DNA from: Aspidapion aeneum | Lineage: Eukaryota > Arthropoda > Insecta > Coleoptera > Brentidae | Assembly (NCBI GenBank): GCA_963576565.1 | Contig: OY755039.1 | Coordinates: forward strand, 86,757,207-86,821,206 | Length of the DNA: 64,000 bases | Direction of reading: 5' to 3' | Part shown: positions 43,341-54,672 of the stretch, piece by piece | Position numbering within the stretch: the stretch's first letter is position 1 | Layout: the number at the start of each line of letters is the position of its first letter | Notes under the pieces: model-generated | Told to the model about the DNA's origin: nothing | The model's input: only the letters and a program-made list of their open reading frames with translations | Databases searched by the model: none | Made by a program: the position numbers and the translations under genes

Positions 43341-44398
43341 CTAAACCTCGCCTATGTAACATTTATTTATCAATAAAGACGACTTATTATTATTATATAA
43401 TTCTGCCTCAAATGAATACGCGGCTTAAGGTCCGGCGGCTAATCGTCCGCGGTGAATTGTCGCATTACCTGTCTGATTACCTATAGGTATGCGATATTTC
43501 ATACAAAACCATTTTTTTTTCTTTTGTTTACTTTTTCTTACCTGATTTTGTTTTGCTTCATTTAGATCACTGCATATACCATCTTTCCCACACAACTGGA
43601 GTAATATTCCGATCCAAATATGTATTCACTATCAATATTAATAATTGTGCTTTAAATTTACCATGTTTGTTTCTGCAAAATGCAAATATTTTAACCAAAA
43701 TTACAAAAAGCGTCTTTGCTACTGACTCGTATTAACTCGCAGCGAAACGCACTAATGGCGCTGGTACTTGATTGCTACACTATAGAGGGCGCTGCCATCG
43801 CATATTTTTTAATGTTTAAAAAACAAAACATTTATTAGCTTCATATATCTTAAATTCAACGTTAGAAGTGAGATCTAGGAAAAACATTATAAAAATAACC
43901 ATATATTGATGGTATTTTTTTTAATGTTAGTGAAATTATGTTTTTTTAATGCTGATTTCTTAACGTTTTTAAGAAATATATTTTTGATAATGCTTTTACA
44001 TGAAATTTTCTTTAGGATTTTCTACATGTTTTTTTAATGTCAAAAGTTGACTTAATTTTAACACAAATTTAACAACATTTTTTTTCAACATTTATTTAAC
44101 GGTTTTTACGATTTTGTGTTTAGTGGCTTCAATTTATTTATTTAGATCAGTTTTTATTCTTCAAAAAATAGCAATTGGCTATTTATGCAATGTAAATTCT
44201 AGGAAGTACCAGAGAACATATAATATTTATCTGATAGTACGCAAAGATTTGTTCATCAATGGAAAGATTTATCGATCAAAAATAATATTTTTACTCTTGC
44301 CCGTTTGTATATTCTTGAAAAAATTTGTCTGATAAATAAACATCTAAATTAGTTTGAAATACAGAACTTCGATATTGCTCTTCCGTTTTTAACATAGG
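43341..44398. other. Noncoding; CTCF-like word near 43,781
   Basis: Contains tatagagggcgctgcc at about 43,779, the second AGAGGGCGC word of the window. 43,800-44,090 resembles the inverse of the 42,770 repeat. Frames at 43,553 and 44,114 are unrecognised. Confidence 0.35.
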
Positions 44399-44413
44399 AC
44401 TGTTATGCCATTT
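44399..44413. repeat. 15-bp target-site duplication, left
   Basis: actgttatgccattt, identical to 45,945-45,959. It brackets the RTE-like insertion and defines both its ends. Confidence 0.9.
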
Positions 44414-45944
44414 AGAACACTACAAGGGACTGCTGCAGGAGACGAGACACGAATATCTGGCAGCCTCTCCGAGGAGAGACATAGAAGTACATGGAGAGGA
44501 AGTGTAATCATCGAAAAAGAAATGATAAAGAATAGTATTAAAAAGCTTAAATCCGGAAAAGCTAGCGGACCTGGAGGAATATGTGCTGAAATGCTCAAAT
44601 ATGGATCACAGAAACTAATCGAAAATCTCACATATATTATCAATCAATGCATAAACGGACATCCAGTACCTGATGATTGGAAAATTGCATTCATATTCTC
44701 AATAAATAAAAAAGGAAACAAGCTGGATTGCAACAACAACAGAGGAATTTCAGTAACCAGTACTCTAAGTAGATTGTACGGTAGGATTCTCAGAGATATA
44801 ATAGAGAATGATTATCATGAACAAGAAGAAGAAGGGCAAAGTGGGTTGTGTGCAGGCGGATCTTGTTGTGATAATGTTTTTTGTCTTAAACAAGTAATTG
44901 AGAAAAGGAGCGCCAGAAATATAGAGACTCATGTTACCTTTGTGGACCTACAAAAAGCATGTGACGCTGTTCCAGTAGAAAAACTATGGACAGTGTTAGA
45001 GCAGACTAATATCAATCATACATACATAAAAGCGATAAAAGAACTATACAAAGGGTCAAAATCTAAAATTAAATTCGGAAATCGACTTTCAAAAGAATTC
45101 CTGGTAACAAAAGGCTTAAGACAGGGATGTTGTATCTCTCCAACTCTTTTTAAAATATATATCGCAGTAGCTCTAAAAAATTGGAAACGTAAAGTGCACG
45201 GCATGGGAATACAACTTAACGACCAATTTACCATATACACACTACAGTTTGCTGACGACCAAGTAATTGTAGCTAATGATAAAGAAGACATGGGGATTAA
45301 CAGTGAACGTGGACAAGACACAGTACTTATGTATTGGAAACGAATCGAGTGAGTTAGAACTAGACAATGGACAAGTAATATCTCCTTGCAATGAGTATGT
45401 ATGCTTGGGTGTCACATTTGATAAGACAGCAAAAGAGTGTAGAGAACTGGAAAAAAGAATAGTAAAAGCAAAAAAGGTTATTGGATGTCTTAACAGTATT
45501 TTATGGAGCAGAGAGATAAAAAAGAATGTAAAATTTAACATATATGAAACAATGGTGAAAAGCACGCTGTTGTATGGAGTAGAGACGTAACAGAAAAATA
45601 CAAAACAAAAATTGAAAGTGTCGCAATGGATGCAATAAGAAGATCAAGTAGAATATCTAGAACAGATCACATAATCGAGGGAAGCATAACGGATGACATC
45701 ACTAAAAGGCAACTAATACGGCCATGTACAACGGATGAGCGACGAAAGATTACCAAAGCAGGTCCTAGAATAGCAACCAATAGGGCGCAGAAAAAGAGGG
45801 CGTCCTAAACTAGAGTGGCAACAGTCAATCCAAACATCAATGAGTCAAAAAAATCTGACAGAAGATTATTGTGAGGATCGAAGGAGGTGGAGAATAGGCG
45901 TCGGACAACGTAAAAAAGATTCTAAACCGAACTAATAAAAAAAA
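44414..45944 (+). pseudogene. 5'-truncated RTE-like retrotransposon (RT domain and C-terminus)
   Basis: The insertion begins mid-gene (EHYKGLLQET in one frame) and the RT frame runs from about 44,510 to 45,290: KSGKASGPGGICAEMLK, DCNNNRGISVTSTLSRLYGR, VDLQKACDAV with D181, GLRQGCCISPTLF and FADD at 282-285, numbered from the ATG at 44,405. That ATG lies in the target-site duplication and is not the native start. Here the usual AFD is ACD. Frameshifts near 45,290 and 45,590 lead to NEYVCLGVTFD, then QRMSDERLPKQVLE and RGRPKLEWQQS, the standard RTE-like tail. It ends in an A-run at 45,937-45,944. The insertion is fairly young but inactive. Confidence 0.9.
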
Positions 45945-45959
45945 ACTGTTATGCCATTT
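45945..45959. repeat. 15-bp target-site duplication, right
   Basis: actgttatgccattt, directly following the A-run of the RTE-like insertion. Confidence 0.9.
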
Positions 45960-46412
45960 TCCTTTATGATTTTAGAAGATTTTTTATTTGTCGTTTATGA
46001 TAAACTATGGGGGCCCGTATAGTGAGAACCAGCATAGCGAAAAGTTGGGCACGTTAAAATAAAAAATACGTTTTTAAATATCGATCATATAAATTCTGCA
46101 TAGAAACGAAGCCTTTAGGGAAAAATTATGAAATACTTTTAATGGCAATGCACAAAATGCAGTTGAAAATGTTAGCAACACTCATGAGCAACGCCCCAGA
46201 GTGGTATCTTTAATCTGCGATTAATTTAAAAAATCATAAAAAACTTTTGCCGGGGTGAGCCCATGGGCGTCCATTGGGTAAAATTGAGACATTTGTTAAT
46301 AATATTAAGACATCTCTCTCTAGATGAACCCAGAGACATAAGACGGGTTTTCGTTACCCTTCCTCCCTGCCCTGACGTGGAGATTTCTTGAGAGACGTCA
46401 CTGCTGGCAGCC
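45960..46412. other. No recognisable gene
   Basis: AT-rich; the patch ttcctccctgccctgacgtg near 46,360 is unassigned. Confidence 0.3.
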
Positions 46413-46414
46413 TA

Positions 46415-47709
46415 CCGGGTGGGGCAAAAAAACCGGACATTTTTTTTTTATTATAACTTTTGAACTATATAATCGATTATAATAGGACAAACTGCGGTTG
46501 GCAGAGAATTGATCAGAGTTTTATCCAAATATATTCTTTTGTCCGCCATCTTAAAATCCAAGATGGAGGACGAAATTAAAATGTACCCTTCAAAAATGCT
46601 CGTTTATTCTTGTGTTGCGAACATGTTTTAATTATTTTTTGAAATTAGTAAAAAAGCTACGTTCTTGCCACACACAACAAGGTAAAAATAAGCAAAATCG
46701 GTTTAGTGGTTTTAAAATAATATATAATTTTTAACTATATATTTTGCATATTATACGATTGCCTTGCCAATCATGTCTGCATTTATTTCCTTATAAGTTC
46801 ATTACTACTAAACCAATTTTGATGAACTAAAAAACATCCTGTTTAGAATTGATTTTTTTTTAAAGATCATGATAAAAGTTTATCGTCATCTTAAAATTTA
46901 AGATGGTGGACAGAATCATACTTGATTATTCAAAATGGCATGTTTATTCTTATTTTCCGAAAATGTTTTAGTATTTTTTTTAATATATAGAAAAGCACTA
47001 CTTTTCTTCCACACAAGGAGGTACAAATTAATAAAATCGGTGTAATGGTTCTCAAAAAATCTATTTTTGTTTCAACCATTGTTTTACAGATTATACGATT
47101 GCATTTTCAATCCTGTCTGCATTTAATTCCTTATAAATTCATTATTACTGAACCGATTTTAGTGAAATAAAAAAATCATGGTGAGAATTAATTGCTCTTT
47201 TAAGAATGCGATCACAATTTTCCGCGATCTTAAAATTTAAGGTGTCGGACAGAATCATACTTGATGCAATGCCATCGTATAATTTGTAAAACAATAGTTA
47301 AAACAAAATCAGATTTTGTAAGTACCACTTCATCGATTTTAGTACTTTGCACCTTGTTCAGCGGGAGAAAAGTAGTGCTTTTCTTTAAATTAAAAAAAAA
47401 CTAAAACATTTTCGGAAAATAAGAATAAAGTTGTCTCTTTGAAGGGTCAAGTATGATTCTGTCCGACATCTTAACTTTTAAGACGGCGGCAAATTTTGAT
47501 TATATTCTTTAAACAATCAAATCTAACCATGATTTTTTTATTCCATTAAGAACAGTTCATTTACAATGAGTTTATATGCAAATGAATGCAGACAGGATTG
47601 GCAATACAATCGTGTATACTTTAAAACAATGGCTGAAACAAAAACAGATTTTTTGAGAACTATCACACCGATTTTACTAATATAGTCCGGTTTTTTTTGG
47701 CCCACCCGG
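46415..47709. mobile_element. 1.3-kb TIR element with internal 355-bp repeats
   Basis: Ends ccgggtggggcaaaaaaacc and, inverted, ccgggtgggccaaaaaaaac, with TA at 46,413-46,414 and 47,710-47,711. Inside, a unit of about 355 bp (cttaaaatttaagatggtgg, tacgattgccttgccaatca, tctgcattta) occurs about twice in direct order (46,545-46,900 and 46,900-47,250) and again inverted (47,275-47,690). No transposase. TA duplication suggests Tc1/mariner-type mobilisation; the internal repeat structure is unusual. Confidence 0.75.
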
Positions 47710-47711
47710 TA

Positions 47712-48186
47712 TAGTTCATTCATTTATAACTAAGAAACGATCAATCACTGAAATTTTGTTAAAAGAATTAATCGTGGGCAAAGCCCTGTGTTCTGCAATT
47801 TTATTGGATAACAATTTTAGGAAAATAATGCACCTACCTATTAAAAAATTCACCACCAAAAAATATAAAACAATGCGCCTAACAAAAATAAAACAACTCT
47901 TTCAAACCATGCGTGTTGGCTGCCTACTATATAATCAGACGTATCTTCCAATCGATATTAATAAACTATCTGAAAGTTGGTGACAATGAAATAATTCTTT
48001 ATTTTGGATTAAGAAAAGGATTGTGTTAATAATATTCTTCTAATACTTTTAAATACCATTCAAGTATTTTATTGTGACTAGTCTATTGAATAGGCTGCTA
48101 TCGGAGAAAAATGTAGGGAAATATAACTACAAAATGGCCGACTGACAGTTCCCTATAATGTCCCCATGAAATTCGGCTGCCCATCT
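47712..48186. other. Unassigned frame of 75 residues
   Basis: The frame 47,756-47,983 reads LKELIVGKALCSAILLDNNF and continues with K/T-rich residues. I do not recognise it. It may be a short relic, as it begins at the edge of the TIR element. Confidence 0.25.
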
Positions 48187-48199
48187 ATCTATTTCCCTC
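48187..48199. repeat. 13-bp target-site duplication, left, of SINE
   Basis: atctatttccctc, identical to 48,394-48,406. Confidence 0.88.
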
Positions 48200-48393
48200 C
48201 CAGTCGCCGTGTCGGTCGGTCGTGGTGTAGTGGTAGCAATGTTTGTTTCCCACACCGGCGGTCCGGGTTCGATTCCTGGGTAGGTACTTGGTTGTTTGTG
48301 TTTGTTTAAAAAATGCTTTAACCTTGCTCGAACTTTGCCAAACTGGGCGATTGATCCTGATTGGATGGAAAGACCCACTATAAATAAAAAAAA
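48200..48393 (+). mobile_element. tRNA-derived SINE, about 194 bp
   Basis: The head resembles a glycine tRNA: an A-box-like tggtgtagtggtagcaatg and B box ggttcgattcc, with a CCC-like anticodon region (tttcccaca). The body contains gccaaactgggcgattgatc and gattggatggaaagaccc, and the tail is an A-run. It is bounded by 13-bp duplications. Pol III transcription and mobilisation by a LINE are expected from the family. The minus-strand frame over it is coincidental. Confidence 0.88.
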
Positions 48394-48406
48394 ATCTATT
48401 TCCCTC
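48394..48406. repeat. 13-bp target-site duplication, right, of SINE
   Basis: atctatttccctc directly after the A-run. Confidence 0.88.
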
Positions 48407-48409
48407 TCA

Positions 48410-49005
48410 TAATCTGGATAAGCGTGACTTTGCGATAAGCTGTTTAAGAAAAAGTATTAAAGTAATTAAAAGCCGTACAATTTTATTTTCCAGATGTTCT
48501 CTACATTTCCAATGATCCAAAAAAATTACTAATTTATATAATTAAAATGGTTTTGCCGAATCCTGATAAATTAAATATTAAAATTCCTATTATTTATTTA
48601 AAATTACGTTTAATTTTAATATTCAATAGATTGCTCTTCGATGGTCTCTACCTTACTATGTGTCATTAGTTTATGTTTTTTATAACACATTCAAATAAAA
48701 ATTTATGAGCACCTAAGCTCAAAAAAATTCTATTCCCGACCTTTTTTTTGGCTTATGTCCGGAATATTTTATTCATTTCATAAATGGGACCATGTAGAGA
48801 CAAAACCTAACTCTTGTCTTAGATTTCATTAATATCGGGCAAGTAGTTTTTGAGTTACGCGCATTGGTCGTTACACACAGACAGACAGACAGAGAGACAG
48901 AAAAGATTCAAAAATCATCTGAAATCTTCTTTTTTCTTATTTTTGGCATGATCACCATAGCTTACACTGCTATAGTTATAGTATACTTGTGAGCTACTTG
49001 TTTAT
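48410..49005. repeat. Dispersed repeat with (CAGA)n, copy 2, plus flank
   Basis: 48,775-49,000 repeats the order of 31,570-31,880: gggcaagtagtttttgagtt, cattggtcgttacacacaga, a cagacaga run and catgatcaccatagcttaca. 48,410-48,770 shows nothing recognisable. Confidence 0.65.
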
Positions 49006-49074
49006 TTGCAATACTGTCTACTATGATAAATTATATTAGTCTTAGAAACTTTATGTACACATTAGTATACCCAC

Positions 49075-49500
49075 TTAACACAAAAACATTTTTATAACGT
49101 CAAAATAATCTTTAATTGAAAAACATAACGTTAAGTTGGATGTTAGTTTTAACGTTATATTCATAGTGAAAAACAAGATTAATAACCCGTTCTCTGACGT
49201 TACAAAAATAATCTTGTGTTTCTAATAACATTGATAATAAAATATTAAATCAAAAACGGAATATTTTCGAAAAAAAATTTTCGGACGTTAAAATAATACT
49301 GTTTTCTTTACAGTGAAAAAGGCATGTTTTTCTAACATTAAAAAATAAGTTTTCCTAAAAAAATATATTATTTTCAAATATCTCCAAAGATAAGGTAAGT
49401 AACTTTAATAGCGTATACATTTCTTCTACTTTGGAAATGCAGAGCAGCAAGGGTCGGTTGAGGTTTTCGTGAACCCGACACTCAGTAAAGGAAATTCGGC
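49075..49500. repeat. Dispersed direct repeat with 'aacgtt' words, copy 2
   Basis: Same order and strand as 42,770-43,165, with an extra 60 bp or so near 49,225 (ataacattgataataaaata). It ends at gtaaaggaaattcggc, as in copy 1. Confidence 0.7.
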
Positions 49501-50170
49501 TTTCGTAGCTTCTAAAAATTTAATTTAAAATTGTGATGTGAACAATCATTTTGCTACAAGTGGTTTAAGAATGCCGTCTAAGACCCCCAATGTATTTTAA
49601 TTTAATGCTGTTACTTACATCTACGCCTCTGAAAGGTGGTTTTAAGACGAGGCTCATTAAAATTCAATACGTACGTAATCCCAAACAAAACAAAATGCAA
49701 TAAAAATGCCGTCTTGGCTTCACTTACCGGGTGCACACGACCAAATACTTGTAAAGTAAAAATTTTCCCTATATAAAACATATGTAAAATTAGTAAACAT
49801 AGAAGGTGTATAATATTTTGGCATTTTCCATCTCTATTTTTTGTCTTTCTTCCCCATCAGATTACCACTGCCAACTAGTAAATGTACCAACAGCATGGGC
49901 AGGGCCGTCGCTAAACTAGTGGCCGCCTGGAGCAAAATGGAGAATATGCCGCACTTCCCCAGCTTGTTCCCTCACCACTGCAAGTTTTTATGTTATTTCC
50001 TATAAATTGTGCCAGCAAGTGAGCCCACAGCAAAGTTATAATTATAACCTCCCCCTACTTTTTTTACACGAGCCATTGTAAAGCCCATCTGATTTAAAAA
50101 CGAAAACCGTAAATTTAGACCGGTTTAGTGGTTTTCGATGTATCAGCGTATAGCCTTAAAACTTTGAATT
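49501..50170. other. Noncoding; hAT-type end near 49,904
   Basis: cagggccgtcgctaaactag at about 49,902, followed by ggccgcctgg, resembles CAGGGCCG-type hAT termini, but no partner end was found. The rest is unassigned. Confidence 0.35.
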
Positions 50171-50176
50171 GGACTA

Positions 50177-50361
50177 CAGTCGAACCTCTATAACTCGAAC
50201 TTCAAGGGACAACTAAAACAGTTCGAGTTATGGAGAGTTCGAGTTACAGAAATTCGAGTTAAAGAGGTTAAAATACATATAAAAAATACAGGGACCATTT
50301 AAAAGGTTCGAGTTATAGAGAGGTTCGAGTTATAGAGCTTCGAGTTAGAGAGGTTCGACTG
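50177..50361. mobile_element. 185-bp pogo/Tigger-type MITE, copy 2 (inverted)
   Basis: cagtcgaacctctataactc at the left and gagaggttcgactg at the right, with TA on both sides (50,175-50,176 and 50,362-50,363). Reverse complemented it aligns end to end with 1,246-1,430 at equal length. Confidence 0.85.
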
Positions 50362-50363
50362 TA

Positions 50364-50790
50364 TCTTAGAAAGTTTTGAATTTTTGTTTTTGATTATCTA
50401 CTTAACAGAGTCTCGAGTCGGTTCGAACCCATTTCTTTTTAAATAACCCAAAATTGTCATCCTTCATCTCACCCAGATACTGCAAAATCGAGAAAAGCGA
50501 CCTCCTGTTTTAAAAATCATTTTTTTTTAAATCTGGAAGCAAAATATTTCTTATATGAAGACAAATTGATTTGTTATAAAATAGGGTATACTGAATCAAA
50601 ACAATTCAAGAAGAAAAATAAAGTCTCATATTAAGATTAAACACTGTGTTGAACTAAAAGTAAATATTTTAATTCAAAACAAATTAATGTAAAGTAAAAC
50701 AATTTACTGAAGAAAAGAACGTGTTTTCGTTGCTATATTAACCTTGAAAATAGTTTTTTGTAAATATTTCCGAAACGAAAGCTCCCACAA
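50364..50790. other. No recognisable gene
   Basis: AT-rich, no repeat or frame recognised. Confidence 0.3.
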
Positions 50791-51600
50791 AGTTTTTGGT
50801 TATAACACAAATTTTTGAAAAAAATATGCTGTACTATATTCCGTCATTAAGATTGATGAATTTTGACCAAAATCTAGTCAGTTCGTTACAGTATCGAAGC
50901 GGTTTAGGAGCCATCGTATTACAGACAGATATACAAACACACACAGATACACACCTAGACAGACATCACGACGATATTGCTAGGATAGGTCAAAATAAAG
51001 CTACGTAATAAAAAAATTAAGAATATCCTCATTACCTCAAAGCGAAAGTGTATAACCAATGTATCCTTCCTGTACTTACCTATGGATCGTAGAACTGGAC
51101 ACTTACAAAATCAAACATGGATAAGGTAACAAAAGTTCAAAGATCAATGAAAAGACAAATATTACATGTAAAGCTAACAGATAGAAAAAGGAACGAATGG
51201 ATAGGAAATACAACAAAAGTAAAGGATGTCAGAGGAGAAGTAGCAAGATTAAAATATAAATTTGTCGGTTATGATATCAGCCAGAAAGACGATCGATCGA
51301 ACAAATGTATTGTATGTGTTGAAAATAAAAGAAGTAGGGGAAAATAAAAGAAGATCCCAAATAAAATGGGCGGACGATTTGAAGAAACACGCGGGAACTA
51401 GATTGATGAACACGGCGACAGACAGAAAAGCGTGGAAGATATTGGGGAGGCCTATGTTCAAATATTTATTGAAGAAGGCTAAAATTTTCGGGCGTTATCT
51501 CAAAAAAACTTTTTTCGTCAAAAAGAATATCTTCTCTAGCCATGGCTGCGCGGACTCGGAAGGTAAAAAAATTCAGCACTCCCCTTGTATATTAAAATAA
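50791..51600. repeat. Dispersed (CA)n repeat, copy 3, split by an RTE-like fragment
   Basis: 50,870-51,000 (aagcggtttaggagccatcg, cacacacagatacaca, gacgatattgctaggatag) is the reverse complement of 20,580-20,690. The missing remainder (ttcgggcgttatctcaaaaa) resumes at 51,488, beyond the RTE-like fragment. So the retroelement piece sits inside this repeat. Confidence 0.65.
51015..51475 (+). pseudogene. RTE-like retrotransposon 3' fragment
   Basis: The frames read PHYLKAKVYNQCILPVLTYG, then VTKVQRSMKRQILHVKLTDR and RKRNEWIGNTTKVKDVRGEV, ending WADDLKKHAGTRLMNTATDR. This is the post-RT tail of RTE-like elements (VQR.MER..LGV...DR.RNE..R..T...D). Stops and a frameshift near 51,270 inactivate it. 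It is diverged from the insertion at 44.4 kb, so it is a different subfamily or older. Confidence 0.85.
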
Positions 51601-51960
51601 TCCTTTAGGAAACAACTACATATACATTCCTATCCTAAAATAAACCTTAACGTTTTAATAAAGACAGGGAATATGAGATTCCAGACATTTATCAGAGTAT
51701 AAAATCATGTAATGAGAAATCTAAGAATGACAAATATGATTTTATACCGAGGAAGGATGATAAATTGTGGCACGTGTCTGACTTTTCTTTTAGAAAAGAA
51801 TGATTAAGTTTATAAAATACGAGAAGCCTACATTATCTAGTTTTAGTGGGTATCATAGAGGGTGTTATTGTGTAACATGCTAATATTTAAAAAGACAATT
51901 TTTGAGTCGATATTATCAATCAATTAATCAAAACAGGCTTAATTATTATTATCAATAAGC
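51601..51960. other. Probable 3' UTR of the CR1-like relic plus flank
   Basis: 51,905-52,000 contains tatcaatcaattaatcaaaa and a cagacaga tract. On the minus strand these follow the CR1-like stop, and short simple repeats at the 3' end are usual in that group. 51,601-51,900 is unassigned. Confidence 0.4.
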
Positions 51961-52006
51961 AGACAGACAGACAACTTTGTCTGATTGACTGCACACTAGT
52001 CCCTAA

Positions 52007-53230
52007 CTAGTTTTCACTGGCCAGGTGAGGCCAAAACTTGTCTAATTTATTTTTAAAACTATTTACACTTGGGGCGGTCACGATTTCTTGGGTTAAGCTG
52101 TTCCAGTCTTTCACTACCCGGTTATACAGAATGTTTTTTCTAGACATTCGACTCCATCGAAGAGGGTCAAGTTTCAAAGAATGGCCACGAAGTTGAGGGT
52201 TTTCATTTCTTTTAAAGTAGTTGATGTCACACGAATAGTTCCCACTGAGTATTTTATATGTTTCAATCAGGTCGCCACGTTTCCTTCTATTGTATAAAGT
52301 TGGCAACTTCAGAGTTCTTAGACGTTCTTCATAGGTCTTGTTTCTCAAAGAAAGTGGTATTTTTGTAAATCTGCGCTGTACCCTCTCTAGAAGGTCAATA
52401 TCTTTTTGAAAATATGGATTCCAGACTACCATGGCATGTTCTAGAATCGGTCTATTGTAAGTTTTATAAATTTCGATGCACATCCGTTCTGAGATATTAC
52501 CAAATGCGCGTCTTACTGGGTATATCATGGAATTAGCCTTCTTCACAATCTTAGCTATATGCGAGTCCCATTTAAGGTCTATGGAGACTGTTACACCTAA
52601 GTCACTCTGGTTTTCAACAGTTTTTAGTCCTTTGTCATACAAGAAGTAAACTAAGTTTGGATTGTTGTTACCGATATGTAGAATAAAGCACTTATCAATG
52701 TTAAGCTGCAATTTCCACTTTTGTATCCATCTTTCAAATTCTGCTAAATCTTCCATTTCTAGTTCATGGTGTATGCTTGGGACGCAGTAAGATTTCATAT
52801 CATCAGCAAAGAATTTTAAAGGATTTAGCATGTTTGTTGGTAAATCTGCTTTGTAGATAAGGAACAGCATTGGAGCAAGTACCGAGCCTTGAGGCACGCC
52901 ACTTGTGACTGTATTTGTGGTTGATAGATGGTTGTCAATCCCGACCTGGAATGTTCTATTTGTCAAGTTATATTCTATCCACCTAAGAAGCTTTCCTCGT
53001 ATTCCAATGTGCTCTAATTTTTTAATCAATCTCTGGATTTGGACGGTATCAAATGCTTTTTCAAAATCAACATATATGACATCAATTGGATATCCCTCAT
53101 CTTGTGCTTGTGTCCATGCTTCTAGACAATTCAACAGGTTGGAAGAAAACCATGTTGTCCAAAGAAACTGTTCTTGTGGTAGTCTAGCAAGAACTTTGTT
53201 AGTTCTATTGCAATTATTCGTTCCATACAT
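52007..53230 (-). pseudogene. CR1-like non-LTR retrotransposon, C-terminal two-thirds of RT
   Basis: The 407-residue open frame shows YVDFEKAFD at 53-61, SGVPQGSVLAPMLFLIY at 110-126 and FADD at 141-144, then QLNIDKC, SDLGVTVS, the palm/thumb region RPILEHAMVVWNPYFQKDID, and a C-terminal RGDLIETYKIL ... DWNSLTQEIVTAPSVNSFKN. Catalytic aspartates D55, D143 and D144 are present. The endonuclease and the first RT motifs are absent; the segment at residues 18-35 (LPQEQFLWTTWFSS) looks like a frame-shifted version of the HGF block. So it is 5'-truncated and dead despite the open frame. CR1/Daphne-type placement is inferred. Confidence 0.88.
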
Positions 53231-53244
53231 TTACAGGCTATAGA

Positions 53245-54664
53245 TTGTCTGATAAGTATTGTAAAAATTTGTAGACAAAACAAAAAAATAAATAAATAAC
53301 TCTACTAATTATAGAAAAAAATCACTTAAAAAATATAATAATTTATAAATCGATATAAGTTGTTTAATTATATAATAATTAAGTATATAGTTTTTTAAAA
53401 TAAATTATTTTTTATAATTAACTGTGAAATTATTCTTTAATTGTAACTCTGATCAAGAAATCCGTTAATTGATAAAAGACTTTAAAATCTTTACACTTAT
53501 TTCTAAATATGTTATAGCTATTATTAAGTTTTATATTGTTTGACAAATTATTATATAATTTTTATCGTTTTAAATTATTGATTTTTGAATAAAAAGATAT
53601 GTGTTATAGATGCAAAACTGGTCTCGTTGAATAATTTGTTTTGTTAATTTATATAACGTCTTTTACCAAAACCGGACAAAATTATAAAAACGGGTCGGGC
53701 CTAGCTTGTGACGTTCACCTAAAGAAGAGCGGTTCTGATATTGCTATGCAACTGAAGCATCCTTCACTGCAATTTCTTTACTTTACTTAAAAAAAACGCT
53801 GTGTGTACATAGGAATTGCTATAGAACATACGGCATTTTCATTAAGCAAGGCCAATCTTTAAAAAGGTTAGGTGTTGGACCCTAGTTTAGGATTTATTTA
53901 CAATTAATTACTTTATAGTAACTTTGATTTTGCTCTTGTCTTGTTTTGATAAATGACGTGTTTGTATAATCTCCCGTTATTAAAAATTCCGCTTTTGTCA
54001 TTATTCTTATGTTTTCTAGTTTTCTATGTGGACATGTTCATTTAAATTATTTAAGTTTTGTTCTTAGTTTTTAATTTTCCTAAATATACCCATGCACCAA
54101 TAAGTTAATATAAAAAATATAATTCATCATCGTTCTATATTAGCTAGGTATTTGGTTTTTCGTTCAAGCATGGCACACTTGATAAAAAATTCATTACAAA
54201 TAATTTAAAAACAGCAATAAAATCAAAGTTTGAAAACAAACAAGTTACGGAGAAGGGTCGAAAATACACCAAATTGAAAATCACCCTATATCTTCTAACT
54301 GGTTTAAGAGTGGTTTAAGATATCGATGTGCGGTTTTCGGCATTCATTTTTTTACGAAAATCGAGCCCGTAACATGTTGGTTAGTTTTTTCCTAGCTCCT
54401 CTAGAAATGGGCGTTTCCTATCAAAAGTGTCCAATATAGACCACTCTGTACACTCGCACAGTTTTTAATGTCATTTTGTTGTTTACAGATTTGTAAAATA
54501 TAAAGAAACAGTGCGTTGTTTGGCAACACTGCATGATTTTAAATAAGTATATACGATATTCTTTAGCAGATCCTGCTGAAATTCCTGGCTTTCCAGACGA
54601 GTTTAAGCAATTTTAAAGTGACATTAGAAAGGTGGGCGACCGTACTTGTTGAACGCAGCTAATG
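53245..54664. other. AT-rich to mixed noncoding DNA
   Basis: 53,270-53,680 is extremely AT-rich. 54,230-54,672 looks unique (gcggttttcggcattcattt, gcgacctactt-like words) and may be host sequence into which the hAT element landed. No gene is called. Confidence 0.35.
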
Positions 54665-54672
54665 CATGGTAA
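54665..54672. repeat. 8-bp target-site duplication, left, of hAT element
   Basis: catggtaa; the right copy at 59,161-59,168 is catgataa, one mismatch. Eight bases is the hAT duplication length. Confidence 0.75.

Noticed and set aside
44405..44413. ATG at 44,405 as the real start of the RT gene
   Set aside because: It lies inside the target-site duplication, so it is host DNA joined by the insertion.
45016..45565. Minus-strand frames over the RTE-like insertion
   Set aside because: Shadows of the RT frame; no motif.
52905..53243. 112-residue plus-strand frame
   Set aside because: Lies opposite the CR1-like RT frame, which has clear RT motifs.
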